From Pelomonas dachongensis (GTDB lineage Bacteria; Pseudomonadota; Gammaproteobacteria; Burkholderiales; Burkholderiaceae_C): a stretch of DNA of 64,000 nucleotides. Made by a program: the position numbers and the translations under genes. Below the pieces are notes generated by a model. It was not told the origin of the DNA, searched no databases, and saw only the letters and a list, made by a program, of their open reading frames with translations. This document shows, piece by piece, positions 16,676-26,110 of this stretch (within the stretch, counting starts at the first letter, position 1; the number at the start of each line of letters is the position of its first letter). Location of the stretch: contig NZ_JBIGHY010000005.1 in NCBI RefSeq assembly GCF_043555865.1, forward strand, positions 248,001 to 312,000, written 5' to 3'.

Positions 16676-17119
16676 ATGAATGCCATCCACGAAGTGTTTC
16701 CCTACCTGATGGTGCGCGACGCCCAGGCCGCCATCGCGTTCTATCAGCAGGCCTTCGGCGCGACCGAGCTGTTCCGGCTGGTCGAACCCTCCGGCCGCAT
16801 CGGCCACGTCGAGCTGCAGCTGGGCCCGCTCGTGCTGATGGTGTGCGACGAGTTCCCCGAGTACGGCATGGTCGGCCCGCAGGACGGGCAGTTCACCGGC
16901 TGCACCCTCCACCTTCACGTCGACAACGCCGATGCGATGGCCGAACGCGCGGTGGCGGCCGGCGCCGTGATGGTCATGCCGCCCACCGACCAGTTCTACG
17001 GCGAACGCTCCTGCCGCCTGCGCGACCCGTTCGGCCACGCGTGGCTGCTGGGCCACTCCATCGAGCAGCTGACGCCCCAGGAAATGCAGCGGCGCTACAC
17101 GGAGCTGATGGCGGGCTGA
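16676..17119 (+). CDS. VOC-family (glyoxalase/PhnB-like) protein
   Basis: A 147-residue two-beta-alpha-beta-beta-beta protein. The start VFPYLMVRDAQAAIAFYQQAFGA and the later YGERSCRLRDPFGHAWLLGHSIE are typical of PhnB-like vicinal-oxygen-chelate proteins, with candidate metal ligands H and E (HVEL; YGERS). It starts after an AAGGAG site. It lies directly downstream of the AraC regulator. Many such proteins are annotated as glyoxalase or bleomycin-resistance like without known substrate. Confidence 0.88.
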   Translation: MNAIHEVFPYLMVRDAQAAIAFYQQAFGATELFRLVEPSGRIGHVELQLGPLVLMVCDEFPEYGMVGPQDGQFTGCTLHLHVDNADAMAERAVAAGAVMVMPPTDQFYGERSCRLRDPFGHAWLLGHSIEQLTPQEMQRRYTELMAG

Positions 17120-17304
17120 CGCGCGGCACCCCGCACCGTCTGCTGCCTTCGGGCCTGCGAAGCGAACCCGTCTCACGGCGTGTCTGCAGGTGGGCAGCCG
17201 GCCGTTGCCGCCAGCACCAGGGAACCAAACCACCGCGGCGGCCCACTCAGAGCGGCCGCCATCCAAATGCCGGGGCCTTGAATTCACCTGGAAGGAAATC
17301 CCCG

Positions 17305-17967
17305 ATGACGTTTGACAGCAAGAAAGCCGTGGAAGCCTGGAAGAAGGCCAAGCCATTGACGCTGACCGACACGGGAGTCTCCGACTTCCTGCGCAAGCTG
17401 CCGTCAGATCCGAAGTCCAAGACCTATCTCGCCGATCTGCGCAACGAGAAGCCCAAGCTACTGGCCTTCCTGAACAACGCCAAGATCAAGGCGGAGAAGA
17501 AGGCGTCGGCCTGCCTGAAGCAGATCCACGACGACATCGACAAGCACCTGGATGATGTCAAGGCCAATCGCAAGCATGTGCTCGGCGACATGGAACGCAT
17601 CCGCGGCGCGGCCAAGGACTACTTCGCAGAAGCCATCAAGAAGCCGACCGAGCAGGGTCTTGGCGATCAGTGGATCAAGGTCATGCTGGCGGACCGCGGG
17701 TCACGCGTGGACGCCCGCTCGCCGGCAGCGCATGAATTCGACCCGCCCCTCAAGGCGCTGATCCACGACTGGCTCGCCGCCACGGCCACGCTGGACACTG
17801 CTCACACCGCCCTGCTGGGCCTGCTGCAGTTCCAGGCACAGAAGGTCAAGGCCGGCACGCCCATGCCGAACTTCCAGCCCGAGCTGTTGAAGCGGGTCAA
17901 GCAATTCGGCGATGCCGTGGGCAACCTCGACAAGGTCAAGCAAGCGGTCAACGGCATTCAGCTGTGA
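17305..17967 (+). CDS. Uncharacterised lysine-rich helical protein
   Basis: A 220-residue protein I do not recognise. It starts MTFDSKKAVEAWKKAKPLTL after GAAGGAA. It is rich in Lys, Ala, Leu and Asp with predicted helices (KKASACLKQIHDDIDKHLDDV about residues 70-90). There is no signal peptide, membrane helix or catalytic motif. GC content looks lower than in its neighbours and Lys codons are more frequent, hinting at a different origin. It has a 185-bp upstream gap and its own hairpin downstream, so it is probably monocistronic. Confidence 0.75.
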   Translation: MTFDSKKAVEAWKKAKPLTLTDTGVSDFLRKLPSDPKSKTYLADLRNEKPKLLAFLNNAKIKAEKKASACLKQIHDDIDKHLDDVKANRKHVLGDMERIRGAAKDYFAEAIKKPTEQGLGDQWIKVMLADRGSRVDARSPAAHEFDPPLKALIHDWLAATATLDTAHTALLGLLQFQAQKVKAGTPMPNFQPELLKRVKQFGDAVGNLDKVKQAVNGIQL

Positions 17968-17979
17968 GGCTTCACCGTT

Positions 17980-18013
17980 GAGGGTGCCGGCGGGCTCACG
18001 CGCTGGCACCCTC
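17980..18013. terminator. Hairpin between convergent genes
   Basis: A perfect 9-bp inverted repeat (GAGGGTGCC 17980-17988 / GGCACCCTC 18005-18013) with a 16-nt loop lies between the orphan protein stop and the CoA-transferase stop. No T tract follows, so a factor-independent terminator is not certain. Confidence 0.45.
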
Positions 18014-19235
18014 ACCTGACGATGCCGCGCTCCCGCAGCTGCGCGATCTGCTCGCCCGTCAGCCCCAGCTCCGCCAGCACCGCGTCCGAGTCCTGCCCCA
18101 GCGCCGGCGCATTGCGGCGGTGGCCTCCCGGTGTCGCGGACAGCTTGGGGCAGATGCCGGGCACGTCCAGCGCGCGGCCATCGGGAAGTCCGGGCAGCTG
18201 CACCTGCTGCACCATGCCGCGCGCCCGGTAGTGCGGGTCGGCTGCGATGTCGGCCACCGTGTAGATGCGCCCGGCCGGCACGTCGGCACCTGCCAGCGCG
18301 GCCAGTGCCTCGTCCACCGGCCGCTGCGCCGTCCAGGCGCCTATTGCCGCGTCGATCTCGGTCACCCGGGCTACGCGGCCGGCGTTGTCGGCCAGCGTAG
18401 GGTCTTGCCCCAGGTCGTCGCGGCCGATCACTACCATCAGCCGGCGGAAGATGCTGTCGCCATTGCCGGCGACCAGCGCGTAGCCGCCATCGGCGCAGCG
18501 GTAAGCGTTGCTGGGTGCGATGCCCGGCATGGCGCTGCCCGCCGGCTCGCGCACCACACCGAACGCGCTGTACTCGGGCAACAGACTCTCCATGCAATTG
18601 AAGACCGCCTCGTACAGTGCCACGTCGACAACCTGGCCCTGGCCGGTGGCATGGCGGTGCTGCAGCGCCAGCAAGACACCGATGACGCCGTGCAGCGCGG
18701 CGATCGTGTCGCCGATGCTGACGCCCGTGCGCACCGGCACGCGGCCGGGCTCGGCAGTCAGGTGGCGCAGCCCGGCCATGGCCTCGGCCACGGCGGCAAA
18801 GCCGGGCCGGTCGCGGTAGGGGCCGGTCTGCCCATAGCCGCTGACGCGCAACATGATGAGCCGCGGGTTGGCGGCCAGCAACTCATCCGGTCCCAGGCCC
18901 CAGCCTTCCATCGCGCCGGGTCGGAAGTTCTCTATCAGCACGTCGGCCTCGGCCGCGAGGCGCCGCACGACGTCCTGCCCCTGCGGCGTGCGCAGATCCA
19001 GCGCCAGCGAGCGCTTATTGCGCGACTGCACCTGCCACCACACCGACGTGCCATCCAGCAGCAGCCGCCACTTGCGCAGCGGATCGCCCCCGCCGGGTGG
19101 CTCGATCTTGATGACCTCGGCGCCGAAGTCGGCCAGCGTCTTGGCCGCAAACGGGCCGGCGATCAGCTGACCCAGTTCGACAACCTTGAGGCCAGCCAGC
19201 GCAGCGGGGGTGGCGGAAGAAGCGGCAGCAGTCAT
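18012..19235 (-). CDS. Family III CoA-transferase (CaiB/BaiF type)
   Basis: A 407-residue CoA-transferase. N-terminal LKVVELGQLIAGPFAAKTLADFGAEVIKIEPP, RNKRSLALDLR and ENFRPGAMEGWGL are hallmark blocks. The catalytic Asp that forms the anhydride with substrate is D176 in SIGDTIAALHG, aligning with the formyl-CoA transferase Asp. The enzyme moves CoA between carboxylic acids; the substrate pair is unknown. ATG at 19235 is chosen for the family start (TPAALAGLKVVELG); the longer frame adds 28 unlikely residues. Confidence 0.92.
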   Translation of the reverse strand: MTAAASSATPAALAGLKVVELGQLIAGPFAAKTLADFGAEVIKIEPPGGGDPLRKWRLLLDGTSVWWQVQSRNKRSLALDLRTPQGQDVVRRLAAEADVLIENFRPGAMEGWGLGPDELLAANPRLIMLRVSGYGQTGPYRDRPGFAAVAEAMAGLRHLTAEPGRVPVRTGVSIGDTIAALHGVIGVLLALQHRHATGQGQVVDVALYEAVFNCMESLLPEYSAFGVVREPAGSAMPGIAPSNAYRCADGGYALVAGNGDSIFRRLMVVIGRDDLGQDPTLADNAGRVARVTEIDAAIGAWTAQRPVDEALAALAGADVPAGRIYTVADIAADPHYRARGMVQQVQLPGLPDGRALDVPGICPKLSATPGGHRRNAPALGQDSDAVLAELGLTGEQIAQLRERGIVR

Positions 19236-19416
19236 GCTGGCGAGTGTCCGGCGGCCCGGCAGCGCGAGCGTGCGGATCTGGCACGCGCAGGCTTGGCTTG
19301 CGACGAAGACCGCACCCAAAGACGACCCCGGTTCGCGCTAGGCTTGCACCCGTCGGCACTCACGTGCCCCAGACGATGCCCGCAGCCCCGGCTGCCCCAC
19401 CCAGTCAGGTCGCACC

Positions 19417-20505
19417 GTGCCGAACAAGCGCAGCAACAATGCCGTCCGCCTCGAATTCACGGCGGAGTCCCTCGTCAAGACGAATCTCTCCGGTGCCGCC
19501 TTCACGGGCGACTGGCTCTGGGTCGCGGGCGACGAAGCCTGCGGCATCGACCGCCTGCGTAGGCTGGACAGCCAGGGGCCGGAGCTGCTGCGCTTCGGCG
19601 AGGTGCGCGACTTCCCGCTGGCCGACCTGCTTGACCTGCCCGGTGCCGCCGACGAGGAAGCCGACCTCGAAGGCATGGCTGCGCACGAGGGCATGCTGTG
19701 GGTGGTGGGCTCGCACGGCCTCAAGCGCAAGAACGCCAAGGATGGCAAGGACGACGCCGCCAACGCCAAGCGCCTCGCCAAGGTGAGCCTCGACGGCAAC
19801 CGCCGCTTGCTGGCCTGCCTGCCCATCGAGCTCGACAAAGACGGCGAGCCCCGGCTCGTGCGGGAGGCCCGCGACGGGCGGCGGGCGCTGCGCCTGCGAG
19901 GCGATGCCGAGTCCAACCCGCTGACAGATGCCCTGGCCGACGACCCGCACTTCGGGCCCTACATGGCCATTCCCGGCAAGGACAACGGCTTTGACATCGA
20001 GGGCCTGGCCATCCACGGGCAGCGCCTGCTGCTGGGCCTGCGTGGGCCGGTGCTGCGCGGCTGGGCAGCGCTGCTGGAGGTGCAGATCGACGCCCGCGCT
20101 GATCACCTGCGGCTTGTGCCGCTGGACGACAGCGGCCGGCTGTTCCGCAAGCACTTCCTGCCGCTGGAAGGCATGGGCATCCGCGACCTGCACTTCTCGG
20201 GGGACGACCTGTTCATCCTGGCGGGCCCGACGATGGTGCTCGACGGAGAGATCCGGCTGTTCCGCTGGCCGGGCGCGAAGGCGCGGCTGGCAGAGAACCG
20301 CGAGCCCGTGCGGTTCGTGTCCAAGCTGGCGCAGTCGGCCACGCTGCCCCACGGGCGCGGCGTCAACCGCGCCGAGGCGGTGTGCGACCTGCCACCCGAA
20401 CTCGCAGGCGGCGAGCCGGCCTGGCTGGTGCTGTACGACGCGCCAGGCCCTGACCGCCGCGACGGCGAGCACGCCGTGTTCGGCGACCTGGTACGGCACC
20501 GCTGA
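19417..20505 (+). CDS. DUF3616 family protein
   Basis: A 362-residue protein with beta-propeller-like repeats of unknown function. The blocks NLSGAAFTGDWLWVAGDEACGIDRL, ADLEGMAAHEGMLWVVGSHGLKRK, DIEGLAIHGQRLLLGLRGPVLRGWA and LPLEGMGIRDLHFSGDDLFILAGPT are typical of DUF3616. The family resembles secreted esterase-like propellers, but here there is no clear signal peptide. The start is GTG at 19417. It is divergent from the CoA-transferase gene and 90 bp ahead of the phosphatase gene on the same strand. Confidence 0.85.
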   Translation: MPNKRSNNAVRLEFTAESLVKTNLSGAAFTGDWLWVAGDEACGIDRLRRLDSQGPELLRFGEVRDFPLADLLDLPGAADEEADLEGMAAHEGMLWVVGSHGLKRKNAKDGKDDAANAKRLAKVSLDGNRRLLACLPIELDKDGEPRLVREARDGRRALRLRGDAESNPLTDALADDPHFGPYMAIPGKDNGFDIEGLAIHGQRLLLGLRGPVLRGWAALLEVQIDARADHLRLVPLDDSGRLFRKHFLPLEGMGIRDLHFSGDDLFILAGPTMVLDGEIRLFRWPGAKARLAENREPVRFVSKLAQSATLPHGRGVNRAEAVCDLPPELAGGEPAWLVLYDAPGPDRRDGEHAVFGDLVRHR

Positions 20506-20595
20506 AGACCCGCCGGCGCACTAAAGGCTGAGTGGCTGCAGGGACATCCGTTGCGCCGCCGTGCCGCGCCACGCGGCCACGCAGAATCGGCGGCC

Positions 20596-21144
20596 ATGCG
20601 ATACCTGCTTGCCGGCCTGCTGGCCCTGCTGATCGGACCCGCCGGCGCGCTGGATCTGCGCGACGGCGACGTGGTGCTCTACCGGCACGCGCTGGCGCCG
20701 GGCGGCGGCGACCCGCCGGGCTTTCGCGCCGGAGACTGCAGCACCCAGCGCAACCTAAGCGACGCAGGCCGCGCGCAGGCCCGCCAACTGGGCGACGCGC
20801 TGCGCGGCCGGCTGGGTGCGCTGCCCGTGGGCGCCGTGTGGGCGTCGCCCTGGTGCCGCACGCTGGACACCGCGCGGCTCGCCTTCCCCGGACAGAGGGT
20901 GCAGCCGCAGGCTGCCTTCGCGTCCTTCTTCCAGCAGCCCGGCGATGAACCGGCCGTGCTGGCCCAGGCCCGTCAGCAACTGGCGAACTGGCGCGGGCCG
21001 GGCGTGCTGGTCGTCGTCACGCACCAGGTCAACATCACCGGGCTGACCGGCATCTTCCCGGCGTCGGGCGAGGGCGTCGCGCTGCGCTGGACGGCCGGTA
21101 ACGGCCAGGTGCTGGGCAGGCTGGACCCGCCGGCCACGCGCTGA
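20596..21144 (+). CDS. Exported histidine phosphatase family protein
   Basis: A 182-residue protein with a signal peptide (MRYLLAGLLALLIGPAGALD). The phosphohistidine motif is VLYRHA (R30, H31) and the second catalytic His is in VVTHQVNITG (H143), the usual layout of the histidine phosphatase superfamily, with Arg in WCRTLDTARL. Cys residues suggest a periplasmic location. The substrate is unknown. It is the last clear plus-strand gene before the spacer ahead of ureC. Confidence 0.85.
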   Translation: MRYLLAGLLALLIGPAGALDLRDGDVVLYRHALAPGGGDPPGFRAGDCSTQRNLSDAGRAQARQLGDALRGRLGALPVGAVWASPWCRTLDTARLAFPGQRVQPQAAFASFFQQPGDEPAVLAQARQQLANWRGPGVLVVVTHQVNITGLTGIFPASGEGVALRWTAGNGQVLGRLDPPATR

Positions 21145-21215
21145 CCGTAGGCGACTGGCGGCTGGCGGCAACGCCGCACACTGCCTCGCCCCAGCCTTCG
21201 GGCAACATCCGGCCG

Positions 21216-21356
21216 ATGAAAGTCTTGCTCTCGCTGTTGCTGGCGCTGCTGGCCACCGACGGTGCGCAGACCCCGGCCCATAGCGTCAAGCAGGGGCTGT
21301 GCGAGCCGTCCGAGAGTCAATGCCATGTAAATGGAACAACCAGAAGCCAATTTTGA
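21216..21356 (+). CDS. Small ORF with signal peptide, possibly a truncated gene
   Basis: A 46-residue frame starting MKVLLSLLLALLATDGAQTP, a good export signal, then about 25 residues (CEPSESQCHVNG) and a stop. The first 30 codons have the GC-rich codon use of the chromosome; after about position 21310 composition changes and the frame soon ends. This looks like a secreted-protein gene whose 3' part was lost, or a small secreted peptide with two Cys. Expression is unproven. Confidence 0.35.
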   Translation: MKVLLSLLLALLATDGAQTPAHSVKQGLCEPSESQCHVNGTTRSQF

Positions 21357-21694
21357 GCTGAGAGCATGTTGCGACTCTTGGTACCAATGCTTCGAGGTCG
21401 TGCCCTGGCACTACAACCACACTCGCATTGACGGTGCCAAGGTGACTACTTCGGCTACTGTGCATTCGAGCCTGCAGCCGTCGCCTTTCTCTACGCTCTG
21501 CACGACAGAGCCATTGACCAGATGGTGTTACCCACGTGATCTCGTGACCTGGGTTCGCGCAAACAAGGCCCTGAGCGAAGAAGACACACAGGGGCGAGTA
21601 CTGCTTCGCTGCGAGGGCGGCCAGCCCTGCCCACAAGCCGGCTTTTGGAGCACCCCGGCTCAGACCACGAGTGCAAGTTCTGGTATCTGGCGGG

Positions 21695-21721
21695 ATCGCG
21701 AAATCGCGAAATCGCGAAATC
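21695..21721. repeat. 8-bp tandem repeat (ATCGCGAA, 3.4 copies)
   Basis: Three perfect copies of ATCGCGAA followed by ATC, within the spacer before ureC. Each unit contains the palindrome TCGCGA. It may be a slippage-prone site or a protein-binding array; no function is established. Confidence 0.7.
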
Positions 21722-21785
21722 AATTTACACGCAATGCGACGCCATGCGTCGAGCCCAACCCCCGAGGAGCTGAGGACAGACCTCA

Positions 21786-23504
<1,719 letters not shown>

Positions 23505-23534
23505 TTGAGTCTCCGCGCGACCGTCCGGAGGAGA

Positions 23535-23580
23535 CGAGCGCCCCCTCGGGGGCCAGCGAACGCAGTGAGCGTGGGGGCTG
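23535..23580. repeat. Intergenic palindromic repeat between ureB and ureC
   Basis: Contains GCCCCCTCGGGGGC (23540-23553), followed by AGCGAACGCAGTGAGCG and TGGGGGCT, which can fold further. This resembles the short GC-rich repeats scattered between genes in Rubrivivax/Methylibium/Comamonadaceae genomes (from memory, not searched). A related partial sequence is at 63407-63436. It may tune ureC expression. Confidence 0.5.
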
Positions 23581-23886
23581 TCATAAGTTTCCCTGAACCA
23601 AGCCGCGGAAGCCCCAGACCTGCCGGTCGCCGCCGAGATCGACCAGCTCGACAGTGCGCGTCTGCCCGGGCTCGAAGCGCACGGCGGTGCCGCTGCAAAT
23701 GTTGAGTCGCATGCCGCGCGCGGCTTCGCGGTCGAAGCTCAGCGCGGCATTGGTCTCGGCGAAGTGGTAGTGCGAGCCGACCTGGATGGGCCGCTCGCCC
23801 GCGTTGGCGACCTTCAGCGTCAGCGCGCGGCGGCCGGGGTTCAGTTCGTGCTCGCCCTCGGCGGTGATCAGCTCGCCGGGGATCAT
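23581..23886 (-). CDS. ureB: Urease beta subunit UreB
   Basis: A 101-residue structural subunit. The family start MIPGELITAEGEHELNPGR and the block VGSHYHFAETNAALSFDR are clear, and the C-terminus VWGFRGLVQGNL is typical. Its ATG overlaps the ureJ stop by one base (TGATG). It assembles with UreA and UreC into the trimeric urease. Confidence 0.97.
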   Translation of the reverse strand: MIPGELITAEGEHELNPGRRALTLKVANAGERPIQVGSHYHFAETNAALSFDREAARGMRLNICSGTAVRFEPGQTRTVELVDLGGDRQVWGFRGLVQGNL

Positions 23887-24455
23887 CAGGCCACCCCGCC
23901 CAGGCGCACCACGGCCAGCGCGGCAACGCTGGCACCCAGCAGTGCGCGGGCCAGCACGGGGGCCTTGCGCAGCTTCCAGCCCAGCGCCAGGCCCGCACCG
24001 TGCAGCGCCAGCGTGGTGAAGACCATGCCGGCCAGCGCGGCATAACCGTGCAGTTCCAGCCCGTGCGCGGCGCCGTGGCTGAAGGCCAGGATGGCCGCGG
24101 TGGCCGCACCGGCTGCCGGCGGCATGGCCAGGCGCAGCGCCACCAGCAGACCCAGCACGGCCAGCGACACGGTGATGGCGGTCTCCATGGCCGGCATGTG
24201 CCAGCCGGTGGCCATGGACAGCAGCGCGCCGACCAGCAGCGAGGTAGCGAACGCCAGCGGCGCGCGCAGCGGTGACTTGAGCGCCATCGCGCTCCAGATG
24301 CCCACGGCCAGCATGGCAGCGAGGTGGTCGGGGCCGGTCAGCGGGTGCAGCATGCCGTCGACGAAACCGGACATGTGGCTGTGGTCGCCGGTGTGGGCCT
24401 GGGCGGCAGAGGCGGCCAGCAGGGGGAGGATCGCAATCCAGCGTTGCAGTTTCAT
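23886..24455 (-). CDS. ureJ: HupE/UreJ family membrane protein, probable nickel permease
   Basis: A 189-residue protein. A signal-like helix (MKLQRWIAILPLLAASAAQA) is followed directly by the family motif HTGDHSHMSGFVDGMLHPLT, continuing GPDHLAAMLAVG. This His-rich motif (HPLxGxDHxxAM) binds the metal in the membrane. Five more hydrophobic helices follow, with AFSHGAAHGLEL in the middle. The same family next to hydrogenases is HupE; within a urease operon between ureA and ureB it is UreJ, taken as a nickel importer. The assignment comes from context. Confidence 0.92.
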   Translation of the reverse strand: MKLQRWIAILPLLAASAAQAHTGDHSHMSGFVDGMLHPLTGPDHLAAMLAVGIWSAMALKSPLRAPLAFATSLLVGALLSMATGWHMPAMETAITVSLAVLGLLVALRLAMPPAAGAATAAILAFSHGAAHGLELHGYAALAGMVFTTLALHGAGLALGWKLRKAPVLARALLGASVAALAVVRLGGVA

Positions 24456-24464
24456 GGGCGGTCT

Positions 24465-24767
24465 TCAGGCAATGGGTTGGTGGACGGTCACGAGCTTGGT
24501 GCCGTCGGGAAAGGTCGCTTCGACCTGGATCTCGGGAATCATCTCGGCGATGCCGTCCATGACGTCGGCGCGCGTCAGCACCTCGCGGCCCTCGCTCATC
24601 AGCTGGGCGACGGTCTTGCCGTCGCGGGCGCCTTCGAGGATGGCGGCGCTGATCAGCGCGACCGACTCGGGGTAGTTGAGCTTGAGGCCGCGGGCCTTGC
24701 GGCGCTCGGCAAGCAGAGCTGCGGTGAACAGCAACAGCTTGTCTTTCTCTCTAGGCGTGAGTTCCAT
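24465..24767 (-). CDS. ureA: Urease gamma subunit UreA
   Basis: A 100-residue structural subunit starting MELTPREKDKLLLFTAALLA with the conserved LNYPESVALISAAILEGARDGK and VMDGIAEMIPEIQVEATFPD blocks and C-terminal TVHQPIA. It begins 3 nt after the nitroreductase stop, so translation is probably coupled with that gene; ureJ begins 9 nt downstream. The tight spacing ties the urease structural genes to the upstream transporter operon. Confidence 0.97.
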   Translation of the reverse strand: MELTPREKDKLLLFTAALLAERRKARGLKLNYPESVALISAAILEGARDGKTVAQLMSEGREVLTRADVMDGIAEMIPEIQVEATFPDGTKLVTVHQPIA

Positions 24768-24770
24768 AGT

Positions 24771-25358
24771 TCAGTCTCTCTTGCAAGGCAGGTGCCAGTC
24801 GATCAGCACCTGACCGGGGTCGGGCTTGCGGGACGGGCCGGCGGGCTTGCGGGACGGGGTGCCCAGCGCGATCCAGCCCGCCAGCGTCTCGCCGGGCTCG
24901 CAGAAGGCGGCGGCGACAGCCGCGTTGCGCACCTTGGCGCCGCTGAGCATCTTGCCGCCAAAGCCCAGCAGGTGCGCGGCCATCAGGAAGTTGGCGACCG
25001 CGCCGCCCACCGCGGCCCACTGCTCGTGCGCTGGCACCAACGGGTGCCCCAGGTCGATGCGGGCGACGACGGCCACGGTGACCGGTGGGCGCAGCGCGCG
25101 CTCGGCGTCCAGCGCGGCGCCCTCCTCGCCCTTGCCGGCCTCGCTGGCGGCGCCCGCAAACAGTGCGGCCATGGCCGTCCTGGCATCGCCACGCACCACC
25201 TTGAAGCGAAAAGGCACCAACTCGGCGTGGTCCGGTGCGCGCAGAGCGGCGGCCGTCATCAGCGCGAGTTGCGCATCGTCGGGGCCGGGTTCAGCAAGGT
25301 GCTTGGGGCCGACCGAGTAGCGGTCGAGCAGCAGGGGCAGCAGAGCGTTGGGATTCAT
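24771..25358 (-). CDS. Nitroreductase family protein
   Basis: A 195-residue flavoprotein of the NADH oxidase/nitroreductase fold. LLDRYSVGPKHLAEPGPDDA and AALRAPDHAELVPFRFKVVR are the usual FMN-binding N-terminal blocks. LGFGGKMLSGAKVRN and LAGWIALGTP close the domain. It resembles the YdjA-type small nitroreductases. The ATG overlaps the upstream permease stop by 4 nt, and ureA begins 3 nt after its own stop. Why a nitroreductase sits between an oxyanion-type transporter and urease is unknown; reducing the imported compound is one possibility. Confidence 0.9.
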   Translation of the reverse strand: MNPNALLPLLLDRYSVGPKHLAEPGPDDAQLALMTAAALRAPDHAELVPFRFKVVRGDARTAMAALFAGAASEAGKGEEGAALDAERALRPPVTVAVVARIDLGHPLVPAHEQWAAVGGAVANFLMAAHLLGFGGKMLSGAKVRNAAVAAAFCEPGETLAGWIALGTPSRKPAGPSRKPDPGQVLIDWHLPCKRD

Positions 25359-26110
25359 CGGGTGAGGTGGCGGCGAACGGCCCAGGACAGCGCATCGACC
25401 AGGCCCACCAGCGCGATCATGCCGGCCAGCACGGCGCAGGTCTCGCGCATCTGGAACAGCCCCAGGTGGTAGCTCAGCATCTGGCCCAGCCCGCCGGCGC
25501 CGACGACGCCCAGCACGCTGGCCGCGCGGATGTTGTTCTCCCAGCGGTACAGCGTGTAGCTGACCAGCTGCGGCAGCGTCTGCGGCAGCGTGGCGAACAG
25601 CCACACGCTCAGTGGCCCCGCGCCGCGCTGGCGCAGCGACAGCGCCGCGTCGGCCGGTGCGTTCTCGAAGCTCTCGGCGAACAGCCGCCCCAGCACGCCG
25701 CTGGTGTGCAAAGCCAGCGCCAGCGTGCCCGGCAGCGGGCCTAGGCCGGCGAGGATGAGCAGCAGCGCCGCCCACACCAGCTCGGGCACGCTGCGCAGCG
25801 CGTTCAGCACCAGACGCGTGAGCGTCCGCGCCGGGCCGCTGCCCGACGCCGGCAGCGCCAGTGCGAGGCCACCCCACACAGCCAGCAGCGTGCCCACCGC
25901 CGACATCGCCAGCGTCTCCAGCAGGGCCCAGCCCGTCTTGGCGAGGAATGCCGGCGAGGTCTCGGGCGGGAAGAAACTGACCGCGAAGCGGCCCATGCTG
26001 GCCAGCGCGTCGGCGCCCAGGAAGGCGGCCCATTGCAGGTCGAGCGACCAGAAGCTGGCGATGACCAGCGCCACGAGGGCCAGCAGCACGGCGGCGGTGG
26101 ACCCTCTCAT
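25355..26110 (-). CDS. ABC transporter permease (PhnE-like), second copy
   Basis: A 251-residue inner-membrane permease with about six helices. The EAA-type loop that contacts the ATPase is near the C-terminal third (QTLPQLVSYTLYRWENNIRAASVLGVVGAGGLG). It is related to, but clearly different from, the neighbouring permease and shares the same architecture (PP after FF, FFPPETSPAFLAKTGWALLET). The ATG overlaps the first permease stop (ATGA) and its stop overlaps the nitroreductase start, so the genes are translationally coupled. Confidence 0.9.
   Translation of the reverse strand: MRGSTAAVLLALVALVIASFWSLDLQWAAFLGADALASMGRFAVSFFPPETSPAFLAKTGWALLETLAMSAVGTLLAVWGGLALALPASGSGPARTLTRLVLNALRSVPELVWAALLLILAGLGPLPGTLALALHTSGVLGRLFAESFENAPADAALSLRQRGAGPLSVWLFATLPQTLPQLVSYTLYRWENNIRAASVLGVVGAGGLGQMLSYHLGLFQMRETCAVLAGMIALVGLVDALSWAVRRHLTR

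Larger units (their letters stand above)
21145..21785. other. Spacer without a recognised gene before ureC
   Basis: A 641-bp gap between the phosphatase and ureC stops. Its GC content is visibly lower than in the flanks, with stretches such as TTACACGC. Open frames of 100 to 180 codons exist on both strands but resemble no family. It holds a short signal-peptide ORF at 21216-21356 and the tandem repeat at 21695-21721. It may be remnant or acquired DNA. Confidence 0.6.

Noticed and set aside
14926..17967. A 1013-codon open frame across the channel, AraC and VOC genes
   Set aside because: Only its last 220 codons (17305-17967) look like a protein; the rest runs antisense to or out of frame with clear genes and is a GC-rich artefact.
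23886..24455. Hydrogenase accessory HupE
   Set aside because: Same family, but no hydrogenase genes are present and the gene lies between ureA and ureB, so UreJ is the better name.
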